The translations under genes and the position numbers were made by a program. A DNA stretch of 64,000 nt from Scedosporium boydii (taxonomy: Eukaryota > Ascomycota > Sordariomycetes > Microascales > Microascaceae): contig NJFT01000021.1 in NCBI GenBank assembly GCA_002221725.1, positions 124,001 to 188,000 of the forward strand. The letters are read 5' to 3'. Positions 23,334-35,105 of the stretch are shown in pieces (positions within the stretch are counted from its first letter, which is position 1; the number at the start of each line of letters is the position of its first letter). The notes beneath the pieces are model-generated. The model ran no database searches. It was not told where the DNA came from and saw only the letters and a program-made list of their open reading frames with translations.

Positions 23334-26300
23334 ATGCCGCTGCAACTGCAGCAGGTAGGGCTCGTCGATCTTCTCGAATCCGATCCACGACCGAACTTTG
23401 TCGTTGCTCTTGGGGCCTCAACCTCGACCTCAACTTCGAATCTAGCCTCGGCTTCCACCACCGAGACTGACGAGCCTTACCTGCCGTCGATTGTTTACGC
23501 AAACCCTTCCCTGACCGCCTTCCCTCAGCTGTTGGATCTTCTTGCATCGAGCCGCGAGGAAAACCACCAGTTCTTCTGGAAGTGGATTGTCGCGCCATCG
23601 CCACCGCGAGACGAGGCTTCCTCTAGCGACGGTCGTGACGGCTTGGGCGATTCTTCGTTTTGGTACCTAAATCTCCTGTGGACGAAATCTGTGATTCGCA
23701 GCTCCTGGGTTGTGGTCGGCGCGAATGACGAGCCGCCATCTTCTGAACGTCCTCACAAGATGCTTCAGCAAACCACCATCCCCACCCGCCAGGTGGATGC
23801 ATCACCTTCCGCTGCGCTCCTGCGCGAGCAGCCTGGCGGACTTCCCCTAGCACCTCTTGCCGAATCGAAACCTGACCGGGAGCTGTCGGCCGCTCTTACC
23901 GCCTACCTGGACCAGGACCAACTAACGTTTCTAAACGTTATCCACAGCCAAGACTGGGCGGCGAGCCCCCTTGGCCCTCTCGCAGAGTGGCCTTCTCGTT
24001 TGCGTCAAATCTTCTACCAAATCATTACTGATTCGCACCCAACAGCCATCTATTGGGGGGAGAGTAGGATGGTCATTTATAACCACGCCTTCAGCATTCT
24101 CTGCGGGGCACAACACCCAGGCATACTGGGGAAGCCTGCGCCTAGCGCATGGCCAGATGTTGAAACCGTTCCACAGTCCCCCGTCGCGCTGTTTGGCCGG
24201 CAGAATGAGTGGATGACCGTCCAGGATGAAGCCATCATATTTGTTACTGACAATTATGGCGCACCGCGAGAAACGCACATTAACTCGTCGATCACGCCTA
24301 TCTTCGACGCGGGAGAATGCTGTGGCTTTTTGCATTCGGTCCAAGATGTGACGGGCTCTCGGTTGTGGGAAAGACGAATGACCATGCTTTGTAACCTGAG
24401 CGATACTCTACTGTCTGCCCATGATGTGAAGTCGTACTGGCGCAAGGTCATGGAATGTCTAGAAGAGCATAGCTCTGCCCTTGATATTCCCCTTGCCATT
24501 CTTTACTCGGTCGATTCCTACGCGGCCATGGCAAGCGACGATGGAGAAGCACCAAATGCGCCAAGCAGCACGGCTCCCCCGGTATGCCTTCTAGAGGGGT
24601 TATTGGGCGTTCCCACTAACCACACTCTCATACCGGAAACACTCGATCTCGAGCAAGATGACCTAGGCCTTGCCTCCAAACTCCGAGACGCTTTTCTTAG
24701 CCGCGAATTACTCGTACTTCGGGCCTCCGACGGCACCTTACCTACCGAGCTCTTTGAAGGCGTTGCGCTTCGTGGATTCGGCGATAGATGCGAAACGGCC
24801 GTCGTCTGCCCCATTCGACCAACGAGACGGAACGATCCTTTCGGCCTTCTCCTCTTGGGCCTCAATCCTCGACGACCCTACGACGACGACTATTCGCGAT
24901 ACGTATCACTCCTAAACCAGAAACTGTCTGCGTATCTGGCCTCATCGATGCTTCTTGAGAATCTCGAACGTGTCAATGCCGAGTCACACCTAAAGACGAA
25001 TGGAAACGCAACTCTGGGGGGGGTCCGTGTTGAAATGTCTACCGGAGACACCGACGAGAGAATTCCTAACTTCGAGTCCGCCGATGTTGATCAAAACGAA
25101 ATACCCACAGAAACTGCGAAAGATGACTCGATGGAGTCTCTCCCCGCCGAATCCCCAGAACCCGCCTTCCTTGTCGATTCGTCAATGACCAGTAGTACCC
25201 CCGAGCAGCTTTCTGAGGATGATACCATGGTTAAAATACACGAATTTGAGAAGCTCCAAAGGATGACAGAATTGGCGACTGTAGGCATTTGCGAAACGGA
25301 CTTGAGTGGCAGGCTCGTGGAAGCCAATAAAGTCTTTTTTGAGCTGTGTGGGATTCCCAAAGTGGATGATCTACCAGCTGTTAACGTCCGACCCTGGGAG
25401 GTTTGCGTGCCAGAAGAGCAGAGAGTAGCCCTTCTTGAGATTCTTGGTCGACTTGTCAAAGACGGTATGCCTCAGACAACAGAGATTCAATTGAACACAC
25501 CTTGGTCTGCTCAGGACAGCTCAGGAAAAGAGGTCACAGCTCCCAGGTGGCTTCTTGCCACATTTATGCCCATTCACTCTTCAGATGGCACAATGCATGC
25601 CATCCATGGCTGCTTTAGTGATGTCTCTGCACAGAAATGGCAACTGGAAAGCGAGCGCCGGAGGAAAGAAGAAGCCCTCGAGTCGAAGCGACAGCAGGAA
25701 AACTTCATGGACATGACATCCCATGAGATGAGAAACCCGTTGGGTGCCATCATCCACTGTGCTGACGCCATTGTCGCCTCATTATCCCAAGTTCACAATC
25801 TCAGTACTGCATCTTCTGGCGTGTTGGAAACACCAACAGAGCCCGCCACCCAGGCTCCTGGACATACCCAAACGCAAGCGGAGTCGAACGAGGCCAGTCG
25901 AATCATAGACGAGAGTATCGACAATGCTGAGACTATTATTGCATGTGCGCAGCACCAGAAACGAATTATCGACGACCTCTTGACCGTATCGAAACTCGAC
26001 TCTCAGTTTATTTCCATCACCCCGTGCACAGTCGATCCCCTGGTCATGGTCCGAAACTCTTTGAAGATGTTCGAGGTTGAGGCAAGGCGCGTAGATGTTG
26101 ACCTCACGATGACTGTCGATACGTCCTTCGCCGAGCTTGGATCTGACTATTTCGATTTCGACCCGTCACGGACGAAACAGGTCCTCATCAACCTGCTTAC
26201 CAACGCCCTAAAATTTACCAAGAATCGCCCTGTTCGCAAGGTGTCAGTTCTTGTCAAGGCATCGAGAGATAGACCTACCGACGAGACATCGAGCGTCCGA

Positions 26301-27293
26301 TTTATGCCGCGATCGTACGACGAGCCGACCCAGATTGGGAGAACGGATCCTGTTTACCTCATCTTTGAGGTCAAGGATACCGGCCGCGGTCTTTCCGAAG
26401 AGGAAATGCGCCGTCTTTTTAACAAGTTCCAGCAGGCCAGTTCATTCACCCACGTCAACCATGGTGGTTCCGGCCTCGGCCTTTTTATATCGAGGCGACT
26501 CACTGAGCTTCAGAACGGCGCCATTGGAGTTTCGAGCGCCCCGAAGCGCGGATCGACGTTTGCCTTCTTCATCGAAGCGTATGTACCACACACTGTCTCA
26601 GTATCTGCGGAAGAGACTACGCTGTCCACTTCAACATCGATCGTTGCTGGATCTACAACACCGACGACAGGTGTGGGAACTACCCTCGAAGCGAGCCCGG
26701 AGCAGGTTCAGCCACCACAGGAAGTGTCGCCACGGGCGACCCCTCAAGCACCTAGCCCAGATCTAGGTCAGATTGCCGGAGAGAGCACAAAGCTTGACGG
26801 GATTTTGGTCGTCGAGGATAATAGCATCAACCAGCAAACCACGAAACGCGGTCTTACCCAGAAAGGCTTCAAGGTAGATGTTGCCAATCATGGCCTGGAA
26901 GCCCTCGAGAAACTCAAAAAGTCGAGTCAGCTGGTCGAGTCTATTGAGGATAATAACTCGTCCGTGCCAGGACCCACGGAGCCCATCCCCTTCAACCTAG
27001 TTCTTATGGACATCGAGATGCCGGTGCAAGACGGACTTTCTTGTGCCCGTAAAATCCGAGAGCTCGAGGGAGAAGGGATGGTGTTCTCTGCCAACGGAGG
27101 TCCTATTCCAATTATTGCGGTTAGTGCCCATGCGAAAGAAGCACAGGTGGGGGCAGCCCTAGAAGCAGGGTGTGATGATGTCCTAGTCAAGCCATATCGA
27201 ATCCCCGAGTTGATTGAGAAGATGGAGACGCTGGCTCAGCAACGCCAGAGCCCCAACCACCAACCACCAACTCCTGACGCTGGACAGCAGTGA
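23334..27293 (+). CDS. hybrid histidine kinase with PAS domains and a receiver
   Basis: Two-component phosphorelay sensor that autophosphorylates on His and passes the phosphate to its own receiver Asp. A single exon of 1,319 residues from the first in-frame ATG, unusual among its spliced neighbours. Order: Ser/Thr-rich N-terminus; a PAS-like region at about 195-330 that begins with the WAASPLGPLAEWP type of motif; a GAF-like stretch at about 350-550; a second PAS at about 640-770 (ATVGICETDLSGRLVEANK); HisKA with His797 in SHEMRNP; the HATPase with its N-box near 952 (LINLLTNALKFTK) and glycine boxes DTGRG and GGSGLGL; a low-complexity linker; a receiver at about 1153-1305 with Asp1226 in LMDIEMP and Lys in LVKPY. 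An insert of some 50 residues rich in Thr, Gln and Ala separates the two HisKA helices. There is no signal peptide, membrane segment or HAMP, so a cytoplasmic sensor is likely. Signal unknown; I do not assign a fungal HHK group. Confidence 0.92.
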   Translation: MPLQLQQVGLVDLLESDPRPNFVVALGASTSTSTSNLASASTTETDEPYLPSIVYANPSLTAFPQLLDLLASSREENHQFFWKWIVAPSPPRDEASSSDGRDGLGDSSFWYLNLLWTKSVIRSSWVVVGANDEPPSSERPHKMLQQTTIPTRQVDASPSAALLREQPGGLPLAPLAESKPDRELSAALTAYLDQDQLTFLNVIHSQDWAASPLGPLAEWPSRLRQIFYQIITDSHPTAIYWGESRMVIYNHAFSILCGAQHPGILGKPAPSAWPDVETVPQSPVALFGRQNEWMTVQDEAIIFVTDNYGAPRETHINSSITPIFDAGECCGFLHSVQDVTGSRLWERRMTMLCNLSDTLLSAHDVKSYWRKVMECLEEHSSALDIPLAILYSVDSYAAMASDDGEAPNAPSSTAPPVCLLEGLLGVPTNHTLIPETLDLEQDDLGLASKLRDAFLSRELLVLRASDGTLPTELFEGVALRGFGDRCETAVVCPIRPTRRNDPFGLLLLGLNPRRPYDDDYSRYVSLLNQKLSAYLASSMLLENLERVNAESHLKTNGNATLGGVRVEMSTGDTDERIPNFESADVDQNEIPTETAKDDSMESLPAESPEPAFLVDSSMTSSTPEQLSEDDTMVKIHEFEKLQRMTELATVGICETDLSGRLVEANKVFFELCGIPKVDDLPAVNVRPWEVCVPEEQRVALLEILGRLVKDGMPQTTEIQLNTPWSAQDSSGKEVTAPRWLLATFMPIHSSDGTMHAIHGCFSDVSAQKWQLESERRRKEEALESKRQQENFMDMTSHEMRNPLGAIIHCADAIVASLSQVHNLSTASSGVLETPTEPATQAPGHTQTQAESNEASRIIDESIDNAETIIACAQHQKRIIDDLLTVSKLDSQFISITPCTVDPLVMVRNSLKMFEVEARRVDVDLTMTVDTSFAELGSDYFDFDPSRTKQVLINLLTNALKFTKNRPVRKVSVLVKASRDRPTDETSSVRFMPRSYDEPTQIGRTDPVYLIFEVKDTGRGLSEEEMRRLFNKFQQASSFTHVNHGGSGLGLFISRRLTELQNGAIGVSSAPKRGSTFAFFIEAYVPHTVSVSAEETTLSTSTSIVAGSTTPTTGVGTTLEASPEQVQPPQEVSPRATPQAPSPDLGQIAGESTKLDGILVVEDNSINQQTTKRGLTQKGFKVDVANHGLEALEKLKKSSQLVESIEDNNSSVPGPTEPIPFNLVLMDIEMPVQDGLSCARKIRELEGEGMVFSANGGPIPIIAVSAHAKEAQVGAALEAGCDDVLVKPYRIPELIEKMETLAQQRQSPNHQPPTPDAGQQ

Positions 27294-28463
27294 AACAACC
27301 GCGATGTTCATTTTCTTTACTTGCATGAAACTTCTTCTCTTCTTTTCTTCTTTTCTTCTTTTTTCTATACCCCTGTACCTTTCAACCTCACGGTGCCATT
27401 CTTCCAGGAGCCCGACTTCAGCAACCTCGGCTTCCTTCTTTTTTTTTTTTTTTTTTTCTTTTGCTCTTTTTTTTTCTTTCTTTTTTATCTTCTTATTATT
27501 TCATGCATCCATTGGTCATGGTCTGGCGGTGGCTTAAATTAGGGAAATATGTATCAATACGTGCAAAAAACTGGAGCCAGGCTTTGCATGAAATTAGGAG
27601 TTTTCGCTTTCCTGTCTTCGGGACAGGGAGTTTCGGGTCCTCATTTACAAGCATCATTGTCGCATAACATCAAGGCGCCGCAGTTTTTTTCTTCTTCTTT
27701 CTTCTTTTCTTTTCTTTTGTCTTCAAACTCCTTGCCAACTTCATGATTGGGAGATGTCGTCGTTTCGAAGAACGGGGCAACACCCAAGGGGAGGCTTGCT
27801 TCATCTCTCAAGACTTTGCTTGTCTTAGGTCTCCATGCGAAGTAGGGAGGATATGTGTCATGATGGTAGGATACTGGTAGGGTAGGGAATGATATCACTT
27901 GAAGATATGGGATTGTGTTTTGCGAATTTTTGGAATTGGGTTATAAATGGGGTCTTGGAGTCCGGGAGCGAGAAGTGACCGCGCACCACCATGCTGGCTC
28001 GCCTTGGATATGTAGGAGCGGCTGAGATTCCTTGGGGAAACACAATTAGATGGAGAGTGCCATGGATATAATTATAGAACAAGAGATGTTAAGATATTTG
28101 ATGCTAAAGACAGTTGCGCTAAACCCGATGAACGACGCCAGTAGGCGAGTGGATGGACCGGTAAATGGAACTGGAAGTTTGTCTTGACAAGCGTCCTTGG
28201 ACGCTTCCAAGTCATCGTCGTCGCACAGTGATGGTGACTAAGCAGAATACCCCCGCCAACCCCACCCACCCACGACAGCCCAAGCCAAGCCTCAAGACAG
28301 CCTCAGCAACGTCACTCCTTAAATCAAGCTCGAGTCGAGCAGGCAAAAGCTGAAGCAGATCAACGCGAAGGACGCTATTCTCCCATCACAAGACATTGTG
28401 ACTCCTCTCCCCCCTTTCCCTTTGTATCAAGGGATTCTCTGAATCCGCCCTTACCCTTTCACC
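27294..28463. other. intergenic region with long T tract
   Basis: No gene is supported. The first part is the T-rich 3' flank of the histidine kinase, with 19 consecutive T at 27439-27457 and further poly-pyrimidine runs. The end is the promoter and leader of the Arp2/3 subunit gene. Confidence 0.6.
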
Positions 28464-29328
28464 ATGGTGAGCCCTCCTCCTCCGCCATCTCCAAACCCGC
28501 CCCTGTCTCCCTTACCGACACGCTTGTATCTCAGACAGCTCCGGACTAACCGCAAGATCTGAAAACAAAACCCAACAGTCCCAATCTCTCCGCCCCTACC
28601 TCCAATGCGTGCGCAGCACCCTCACCGCCGCCCTCTGCCTCTCCGACTTCGCCTCGCAGATCTCCGAACGGCACAATGTCCCCGAGGTCGAGGCGCGGAG
28701 CTCGCCCGAGGTCGTGCTGACGCCCATGACGGTGGCGCGAAACGAGAACGAGCGCGTGCTTATCGAGCCGAGCGTGAACTCGGTGCGCGTGAGCATCCGG
28801 ATTAAGCAGGCTGATGAGATTGAGAATATTTTGGTGCATAAGTTTACGAGGTTCTTGACGCAGAGGGCGGAGAGCTTCTTTATCCTGAGGAGGAAACCTA
28901 TCAAGGTAATACAGCCCCTTTGTTGGATTACGCTGTGGCGGTGTAAACAGCGGTCTTGAAATGGGGGCGTGTTATAGATTGCCAGTTAACACTTTCTTCG
29001 TTTCTAGGGCTACGATATATCCTTCCTGATCACTAATTTCCATACGGAGGAAATGCTGAAACATAAGCTGGTTGACTTCATCATCCAGTTCATGGAAGAG
29101 GTGGACAAGGAGATTTCCGAGATGAAGCTCTTCGTATGTGGCTCTATGCTCTTACTCCCCCTCGAGACTTCGTCTGTGGGCGTGTTGATGCTAATAATTC
29201 CGAACCTACAGTTAAATGCGAGGGCGCGTTTCGTCGCCGAGTCTTTCTTAACTCCTGTTTGTCCCACCTCATCTCCTTTGAGCAGTATTGGAAATTTTTG
29301 CTAATTCTTGGAAATATAGTTTGATTAA
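28464..29328 (+). CDS. arc19: Arp2/3 complex subunit 4 (ARPC4, p20)
   Basis: Core subunit of the Arp2/3 complex, which nucleates branched actin filaments at endocytic patches. Five exons: 28464-28466, 28579-28905, 29008-29133, 29212-29256 and 29320-29328, giving 169 residues, the normal size. The joined reading has the highly conserved blocks LRPYL near the start, [42 protein letters not shown] and [14 protein letters not shown], and ends [17 protein letters not shown]. Exon 1 is the ATG alone and exon 5 is two codons plus the stop. Without the last intron (63 bases, ATATAG acceptor) the frame would run on into an unrelated tail. All introns are phase 0. Function follows from family identity. 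Confidence 0.95.
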
Positions 29329-30866
29329 GCTGGTACTTAATGGGGTATCTTATCCTCCGAACTAGCAGGGCAGGGTGTCCTGCCGAGGAACGAGTATTAT
29401 GACATATAGGAGACAGGCTTCTTTTTTTTCATACACTGAATATAGCGGGAGGGGGGAAAGAATAGTTCCGGGATAAGACTGTCCCTTTTATCCTCGTTCA
29501 CACTTCTCTCTATTGCAGGACGGGGGATGAACCCTGGTCTGGTCCTCCGTATGGCCGCGTATCTGGTGTTAAAACAAGAATTATTGGGGCAGCTGATGAA
29601 TGATTCCAGTAGGCGTCTTAAAACAAGAATTTCATGAAGTGTATATCGCTGCCCTGTGAATGCTGTTCATTCCGCTCACTCTTGTCTGCATGGCACAGAT
29701 GAAACTGGCCGACCAAAGCCTCCCATGATACCTGATACATTCCAGTCTTACTAACAGCCTGAGGACTGCCTGACGTGCTACTACCACTAGCCTCGTGGGC
29801 TGTCACCAGCACGAGGTTTCACATCTATTCCAGCTAGACCCAAGCCAAGCAGCCACGACCGGGGAAGTCGAAGCAGTCACAGAGCCTCACAGACGCATCC
29901 GAGCTTCTATTGTTACGGCGTTCTCAATGGCCATCGGGCCCGGAGACCCTCCTGCTCCTTCCCTCAAAGCCATCGTTTAACAGTCATATCTACGACTTTT
30001 CCTGACAGAATCGTCACTTGCCAAACATCAATTTAATTCATTTCGCCATGTATATTCCGTGATCCGGTTTCCAATTTTCAGCCCCGACCTTCTAGCCCGC
30101 TCTTCGATCCGACTCCTCACATACCTAGTTCCGACTCATCTTGTCCTACCCCGAACGACCACCGCCGCCTCGTGGTAAGTCCTCAGTTGGCTCATAGAAT
30201 ATCGCTCCCATATGCAAGTCATTGTATTTCTGTTCTCCCCATCCTCACCAACTCCCCTTCTGCTGACCCATCTTACCGCATTGTTTTATTTTCAAAAACA
30301 ATTCTTGCAAACTTCCCAGTTTCTGCAATCAAATGTGGTCTTAGTCGACGCACCTTTCTTTTCCTGCAGCAGGCCCTCTCATCCTTCCCAATTCCCTCTG
30401 CCCTTTCTTTCCCATCAAAGCATAGCACCCCTTCTTGGACCTCACGATGGGTGATGCTCTTGGCAATATTTCAAAGCTCACGGACTGAGTAGATCACCTA
30501 CGGCCATCTCTGTGATGACCTGAACACTGGACGCAAGATCTCGTCCTGCGCAGCAAATAGTGAGGCTTCGTCTTTTCCAAACTGGAAGCTGCCCTCGCCA
30601 TTCATCTGCTCGACGCGCTATTCAACTCAATATCATTGTCCTCGATCACTCCTGCCAATTGTCTTGGTTTCTATTTACCAGTGAATCAGTTCTCTCAGTG
30701 CCCTAAAGTGCGACTACAAATCGGGCTCCCAATTCCACAGCTTCTCTACTTTCTTCCTCTCTCAAACCATCAGCTTTTTCGAACCGAAACGGTCAACCCC
30801 CTAATTCTCTGTCTAGATTCCCCAGATTGAACTTGTTCTGATACAAACAAGACCTCGCAAAACATC
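29329..30866. other. intergenic region and leader of the RRM gene
   Basis: I see no supported gene in 1.5 kb. From about 30.0 kb the plus strand is pyrimidine-rich and looks like promoter and a long 5' leader for the RRM gene; several GT..AG pairs could form leader introns, but none can be fixed by eye. Confidence 0.55.
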
Positions 30867-33562
30867 ATGTCTACCGGTGATGCCACTACGCGCGGTGGCT
30901 TCACCATGGCCGACGCCAATCGTACGCTTAACGAGACTCCCCAGTCTATTCGTACAGATCGAGAATTCCAGCTTCGCAACCTCGCTCGCCTCGCGGGAAT
31001 GACCCCCGATCAAGACATTACTGCTCAGGATCAGAATGGATCCCGCTTCAATTCGACTGAGGGAAGTCAGATCACTGTAAGTTTTGCGTCTTGCTTGAAT
31101 GTTATGTCTTTTTTGGCGACAGCTTGCTGAATTTTGGGGAGCAGCCTGACTCTCAGGACTCGAAGAACGTTTATTTTGGCCACAAGAGCCGTCTCAGTAC
31201 CAGCAGCAGTCTCGCGGAGTCGTTCATCGAGGCCACTTACCAGCCTACCTTGAGCGATATCCAGAATTCTAGCCTGTCTCCTAAGGGCCAATACGGCTCC
31301 GAGCAGAACACCTCCTTTGACAGTTCTTCCCAGGACTTTTCCGCTCCTAAGGATGAGGGACGCTCTCATGTTTTCAAGACACCCCCGACCTCTTTCCCTG
31401 GTAAGACTTCTACTGGCTGGTTCTCTGACAAGGCCTATCGCGGCGGAATGCTAGGTCTTGGTGATGACAGCGATGCCCTTGGAGGCTTCATCATGGACAA
31501 ATTGACCGGCGAGGATCGCATCCCCCAGACCGTTGGTCCTCCAACCACTACTTTTGGTAGCCCGTTTGATGATGAGTGTGTTGAGACTGCTCCTCCGTTG
31601 ACTCATGTTCGCCTCGTTGGCACCGACTTGCATCGGTCTCCTACCCCTCTGCCCCGAGGTGGTTCTTCTAACAATGGCGTGCTCCTCGCATCCGCTCGAC
31701 TGTCAAAGGCCGCCGAGAAGGCTAACTACCTCGACTCTGCTCAACAGCAGAACGTTCAAGGTAACGGCGCCGTCAACAGTGGTCAGGCCATGCCCCACCA
31801 GGACCACACGCTCGGTAGCGGCTACATTCAGAGCATCCTCAAGCAGCCTGGCACGGTAACCCAAGCGGCGATGCTTGGCCACCACAGACATAATTCTGCT
31901 GGCCCCGTCAAGTCTCCTAACTCTCGCGACTTCGTCCAGAAGGCTGAGGGTAACATGGTATGTTTGTCTTTAGAACCCATTTCTGCCCCCCCGGTTTAAC
32001 TCTTGAGGGTATTCATGACTAACATTATATGATAGGGACATCTTAACCCCAGCGCTCAGCCGTTCGTTGCCCACACCATGCAGAGTCAGCGCCCTAACAC
32101 CGTTCCCATGACCACGTTTACTCCCCCCATCGTATCCAAGCAGCTCGAAAGCCTCCTTAGCGGCCCGGGTGGTGTCCCCAGCCTCGGCTTCATGCTGGAT
32201 GCTAAGAATTTCCCCTTCGTTGAGACTGCTATCCAGGAGCACGATGGCCCTCGTCATCCGGGTGTTGTCAAAATCACCAACGTTAGTATCACCACAGCCG
32301 ACGGAGCTGTACTTCTAACCTACCTGCGAATCGCCCACTTGCTGACACGAGCTGCTTTAGACGCCTTTCGATACCAGCCGCAACGAGGTTGACGCGTTCC
32401 TCGGACACAACGCACGCCTCTTGGCCGACAACATGGAGCCCATCCACGTTATCATGTGCCGCGTCACGGGAAAGACGTTGGACGTTTACGTCGAGTTCCA
32501 ATCGACGGGTGACGCCATTCGCGCGGTCGAGCGTCACCTGAAGAATTCGGCTGCTGGTCGCCCCAGCAGGATCGGCGACAGACTTGTCGAGGTTTCCGTG
32601 GCTAGCAAGAAGGATCTCATGAGGGAGTTGTTCCCGAAGGCTAACGGTGTCGAGTGGACCGATGACCAGCCGTACATTTACGAGACTTCGGATTTCCCTT
32701 TCCGGGGTTTTGTTTCTGACGAGGAGCTTACCATGTTGGTAAAGCATGTTGAGAACCCTCATCGAGTAAGTTAACCCCCGAGAGGCCTGCTACAGCGGAG
32801 GATAGCTACTGACAGCGGGTTTTACTCTGCAGTGCCCCTTCTCTCGCGATTGCCCTGAGCGCCCCTTCGAGTGCCTCATCAGCCTTCTGCGAAAGTTCCC
32901 CTGGGAGCAGACGCAGTACATCACCATTCGCCAGCGTTCCCACATTTTCCAGACCACGTACCGTCTGATCCAAATCCTCCGGACCAAGGTCATTAGGAAG
33001 GTCAACGAGGCCCGCCTGACTACTCGCCTCCTTAGGCGTCTGGTCAACACCGCTATGACCTGCCCTGGTTTCACCGTCATGCAGAAGGATGATGTTGCCA
33101 GGCTTGCAGACTTGAGTCCCGGTGAGCTCTCTGGATTTGGCCAGCCGCAGTTTGCGTATAGATGGCGACACCAGTATGCCATTTCTGTGAAGCGTGGTCT
33201 TCCCTCCGATCTGATTGAGGTATGTTTATGGTTCAAGTTCGAGACTTTGTTGTGGAAAGGGGAGATTGTGGTTGGGAAAGGCATCATGCTAACATGATCA
33301 TTTGCAGTGGTACATCAACGTCATCGCCCAGGAAACCCGCGACAATCTCATCCACTTCCCGCTCAAGGAGCGCCATGAGATTCAGAAGCTCGGCGGATAC
33401 ACGGATGACTACTGGGGTTACTTCTGGCTCGAGTTGTGCATGCCCAATTTCCAGGAGTTCCAGAAGTTTACCCTCGCCCAGGTTGCCGAGAGGGAGTTCG
33501 CGGCCATCGAGGGTATCCTTCGACGTGCCGCCCAGAAGATGGGCGCCTCTGACGTCTACTAA
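30867..33562 (+). CDS. RRM-domain RNA-binding protein
   Basis: Probable RNA-binding regulator of 771 residues. Six exons: 30867-31076, 31145-31957, 32036-32281, 32361-32765, 32833-33219 and 33308-33562; all five introns are phase 0. Residues 1-350 are low-complexity, rich in Ser, Gln, Asn and Gly, and look disordered. From about residue 424 (TPFDTSRNEVDAFLG) there is a fold resembling an RRM: IHVIMCRVTGKTLDVYVEF matches the RNP2 and RNP1 strands, followed by a helix with AIRAVERH. A conserved-looking helical block (CPFSRDCPERPFECL onward, about 559-771) forms the C-terminus and is not a domain I can name. Charged, aromatic and cysteine-bearing stretches flow cleanly across every junction. Some Sordariomycete genomes carry similar multi-exon RRM proteins; I give no symbol. 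The acceptor of intron 1 is a tandem NAG, so one Gln may vary. Confidence 0.82.
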
Positions 33563-34719
33563 ATAATGCCCTTTGGCTAGAGGTATTCCCCTCGATCCTT
33601 TGTGTTGATCTTGGGGGAGGCGTGATTTCGATGTGTATGGTAAGCTCAGACCGGACCTCCTGAGGACTTCCCCGGCGAACATGGTAACGGTAACGGAGTA
33701 AGCTAACTGCTATGCAGATGGGAAGAACAGGTTTGACCAAAATTGGAAGATAAGGTTATAAGTTCCCGGGGCGTTAAGAAGTTGCGACAGGTATAAAAAA
33801 TGGCATGTAACGGGGCGGAGATTGTGTTTCTTTCTGCAGATGTTCCTAGGAGATATTCTGAGACGGCGTCCGGTACGATGGTTACAGGTTTTTGCATGGC
33901 ACGCAAGTGTTTTTAAGCGCGGGCGGAGGAATGGAACTGCCATGAAGATTCTCTACTTTGTTTGAGACGAATTTCGGTATATAACATGGCCACTCAGATT
34001 AATACAACGTTGGGAACTTCCACCGGGTCCTGGTAATAGTGTTTCGTGGTATGACCATATGGAGTGAGCAGAGTGCTCGGCTCCTCCGGTACAGTAGACG
34101 AAGGTATGGTCTTTCGAGCGTGTGTCTCGCCCACCTTTTTTCACCATGCTACCATTTGTGCTAGTCATGAGGAGAAGAGAGGAGAGATACGAGAAGGGAG
34201 AGTAAAGAGAAGACACAAAATAAGCCGCAGCGGAGACAATTTTAATAAACAACAAGAATGTTATTTGTTGAAACGAACCTCAGGAATCGTGCCTGGTATG
34301 CGTTTGAAGGGCGAGCAAGAGAACAAGGCCAAGGGAGTCCGACTCCCGCACTCCATTGCTCTCCCACCTAACTCTACTCCGGAAATAGTGCGTTTCTCTA
34401 ACTACGGGTCTGGTCACGGCTTCTCGAGCGAACTGACCGCAAGGTGGTGGGCGGATCCTTCGCTCCGTTTGATCGTAAGATCTCGTGTCTGCAGTATGTG
34501 ACTTGGATGTGTCGACCTTTGATGTGTGACTAAGAGCCATCGTTGACCGAAGCTTTGAATGTTGAAATGCCCTCCAACCAAAAGAAACAAATAGAACTTT
34601 CCGAGTTCGGAGTAGAAGAGGGCGCGAAGGCTTCAAGGAGGGGAAGTGACAAGCTGACGTGCTGATGGTGTTGTGGTTGGAGACGACTTGGAGTGATCAA
34701 GAGGATGCATGTTGAGGAG

Positions 34720-35105
34720 TACGAAGTAATCGGTACATGTACTGATTGATAAGAGCATCCATCAAACCAAGTGGGGGTGAAAGACCAGCTGCAGGATGCA
34801 AGTACAACTGCACTGTAGAGGTACACAGGTACAAAGGTACACTACTTCGTATTAGGCAGCTCAATCAATCAATCACTGTACAAAGTACGAAGTACAGGAC
34901 TTCGTAAGGCAAACTCTCCCTTCCCATTCTGGAAGCTTGGGCCAATGGCAGTTCCGCGTCAGGGGTCCCAAGAGACAGGTACCAGGTACCAGGTACCACA
35001 TCTGCATGGGGGAGGTAAGGCGAAGAAGCACCAGACGAACAGTTCCGAATGCTCTCGGAGCTGGCTGCGGGAAATGCCACGCCTCAACTGTGATCGTACG
35101 AAGTA
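34720..35105. repeat. cluster of four TACGAAGTA/TACTTCGTA words
   Basis: Exact copies begin at 34720 (TACGAAGTA), 34843 (TACTTCGTA), 34886 (TACGAAGTA) and 35097 (TACGAAGTA). The two forms are reverse complements of each other. Four copies in under 400 bases is far above chance. Role unknown. Confidence 0.8.
34977..34997 (+). repeat. AGGTACC tandem repeat, three copies
   Basis: Three perfect head-to-tail copies of AGGTACC lie inside the TACGAAGTA cluster. Confidence 0.95.
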
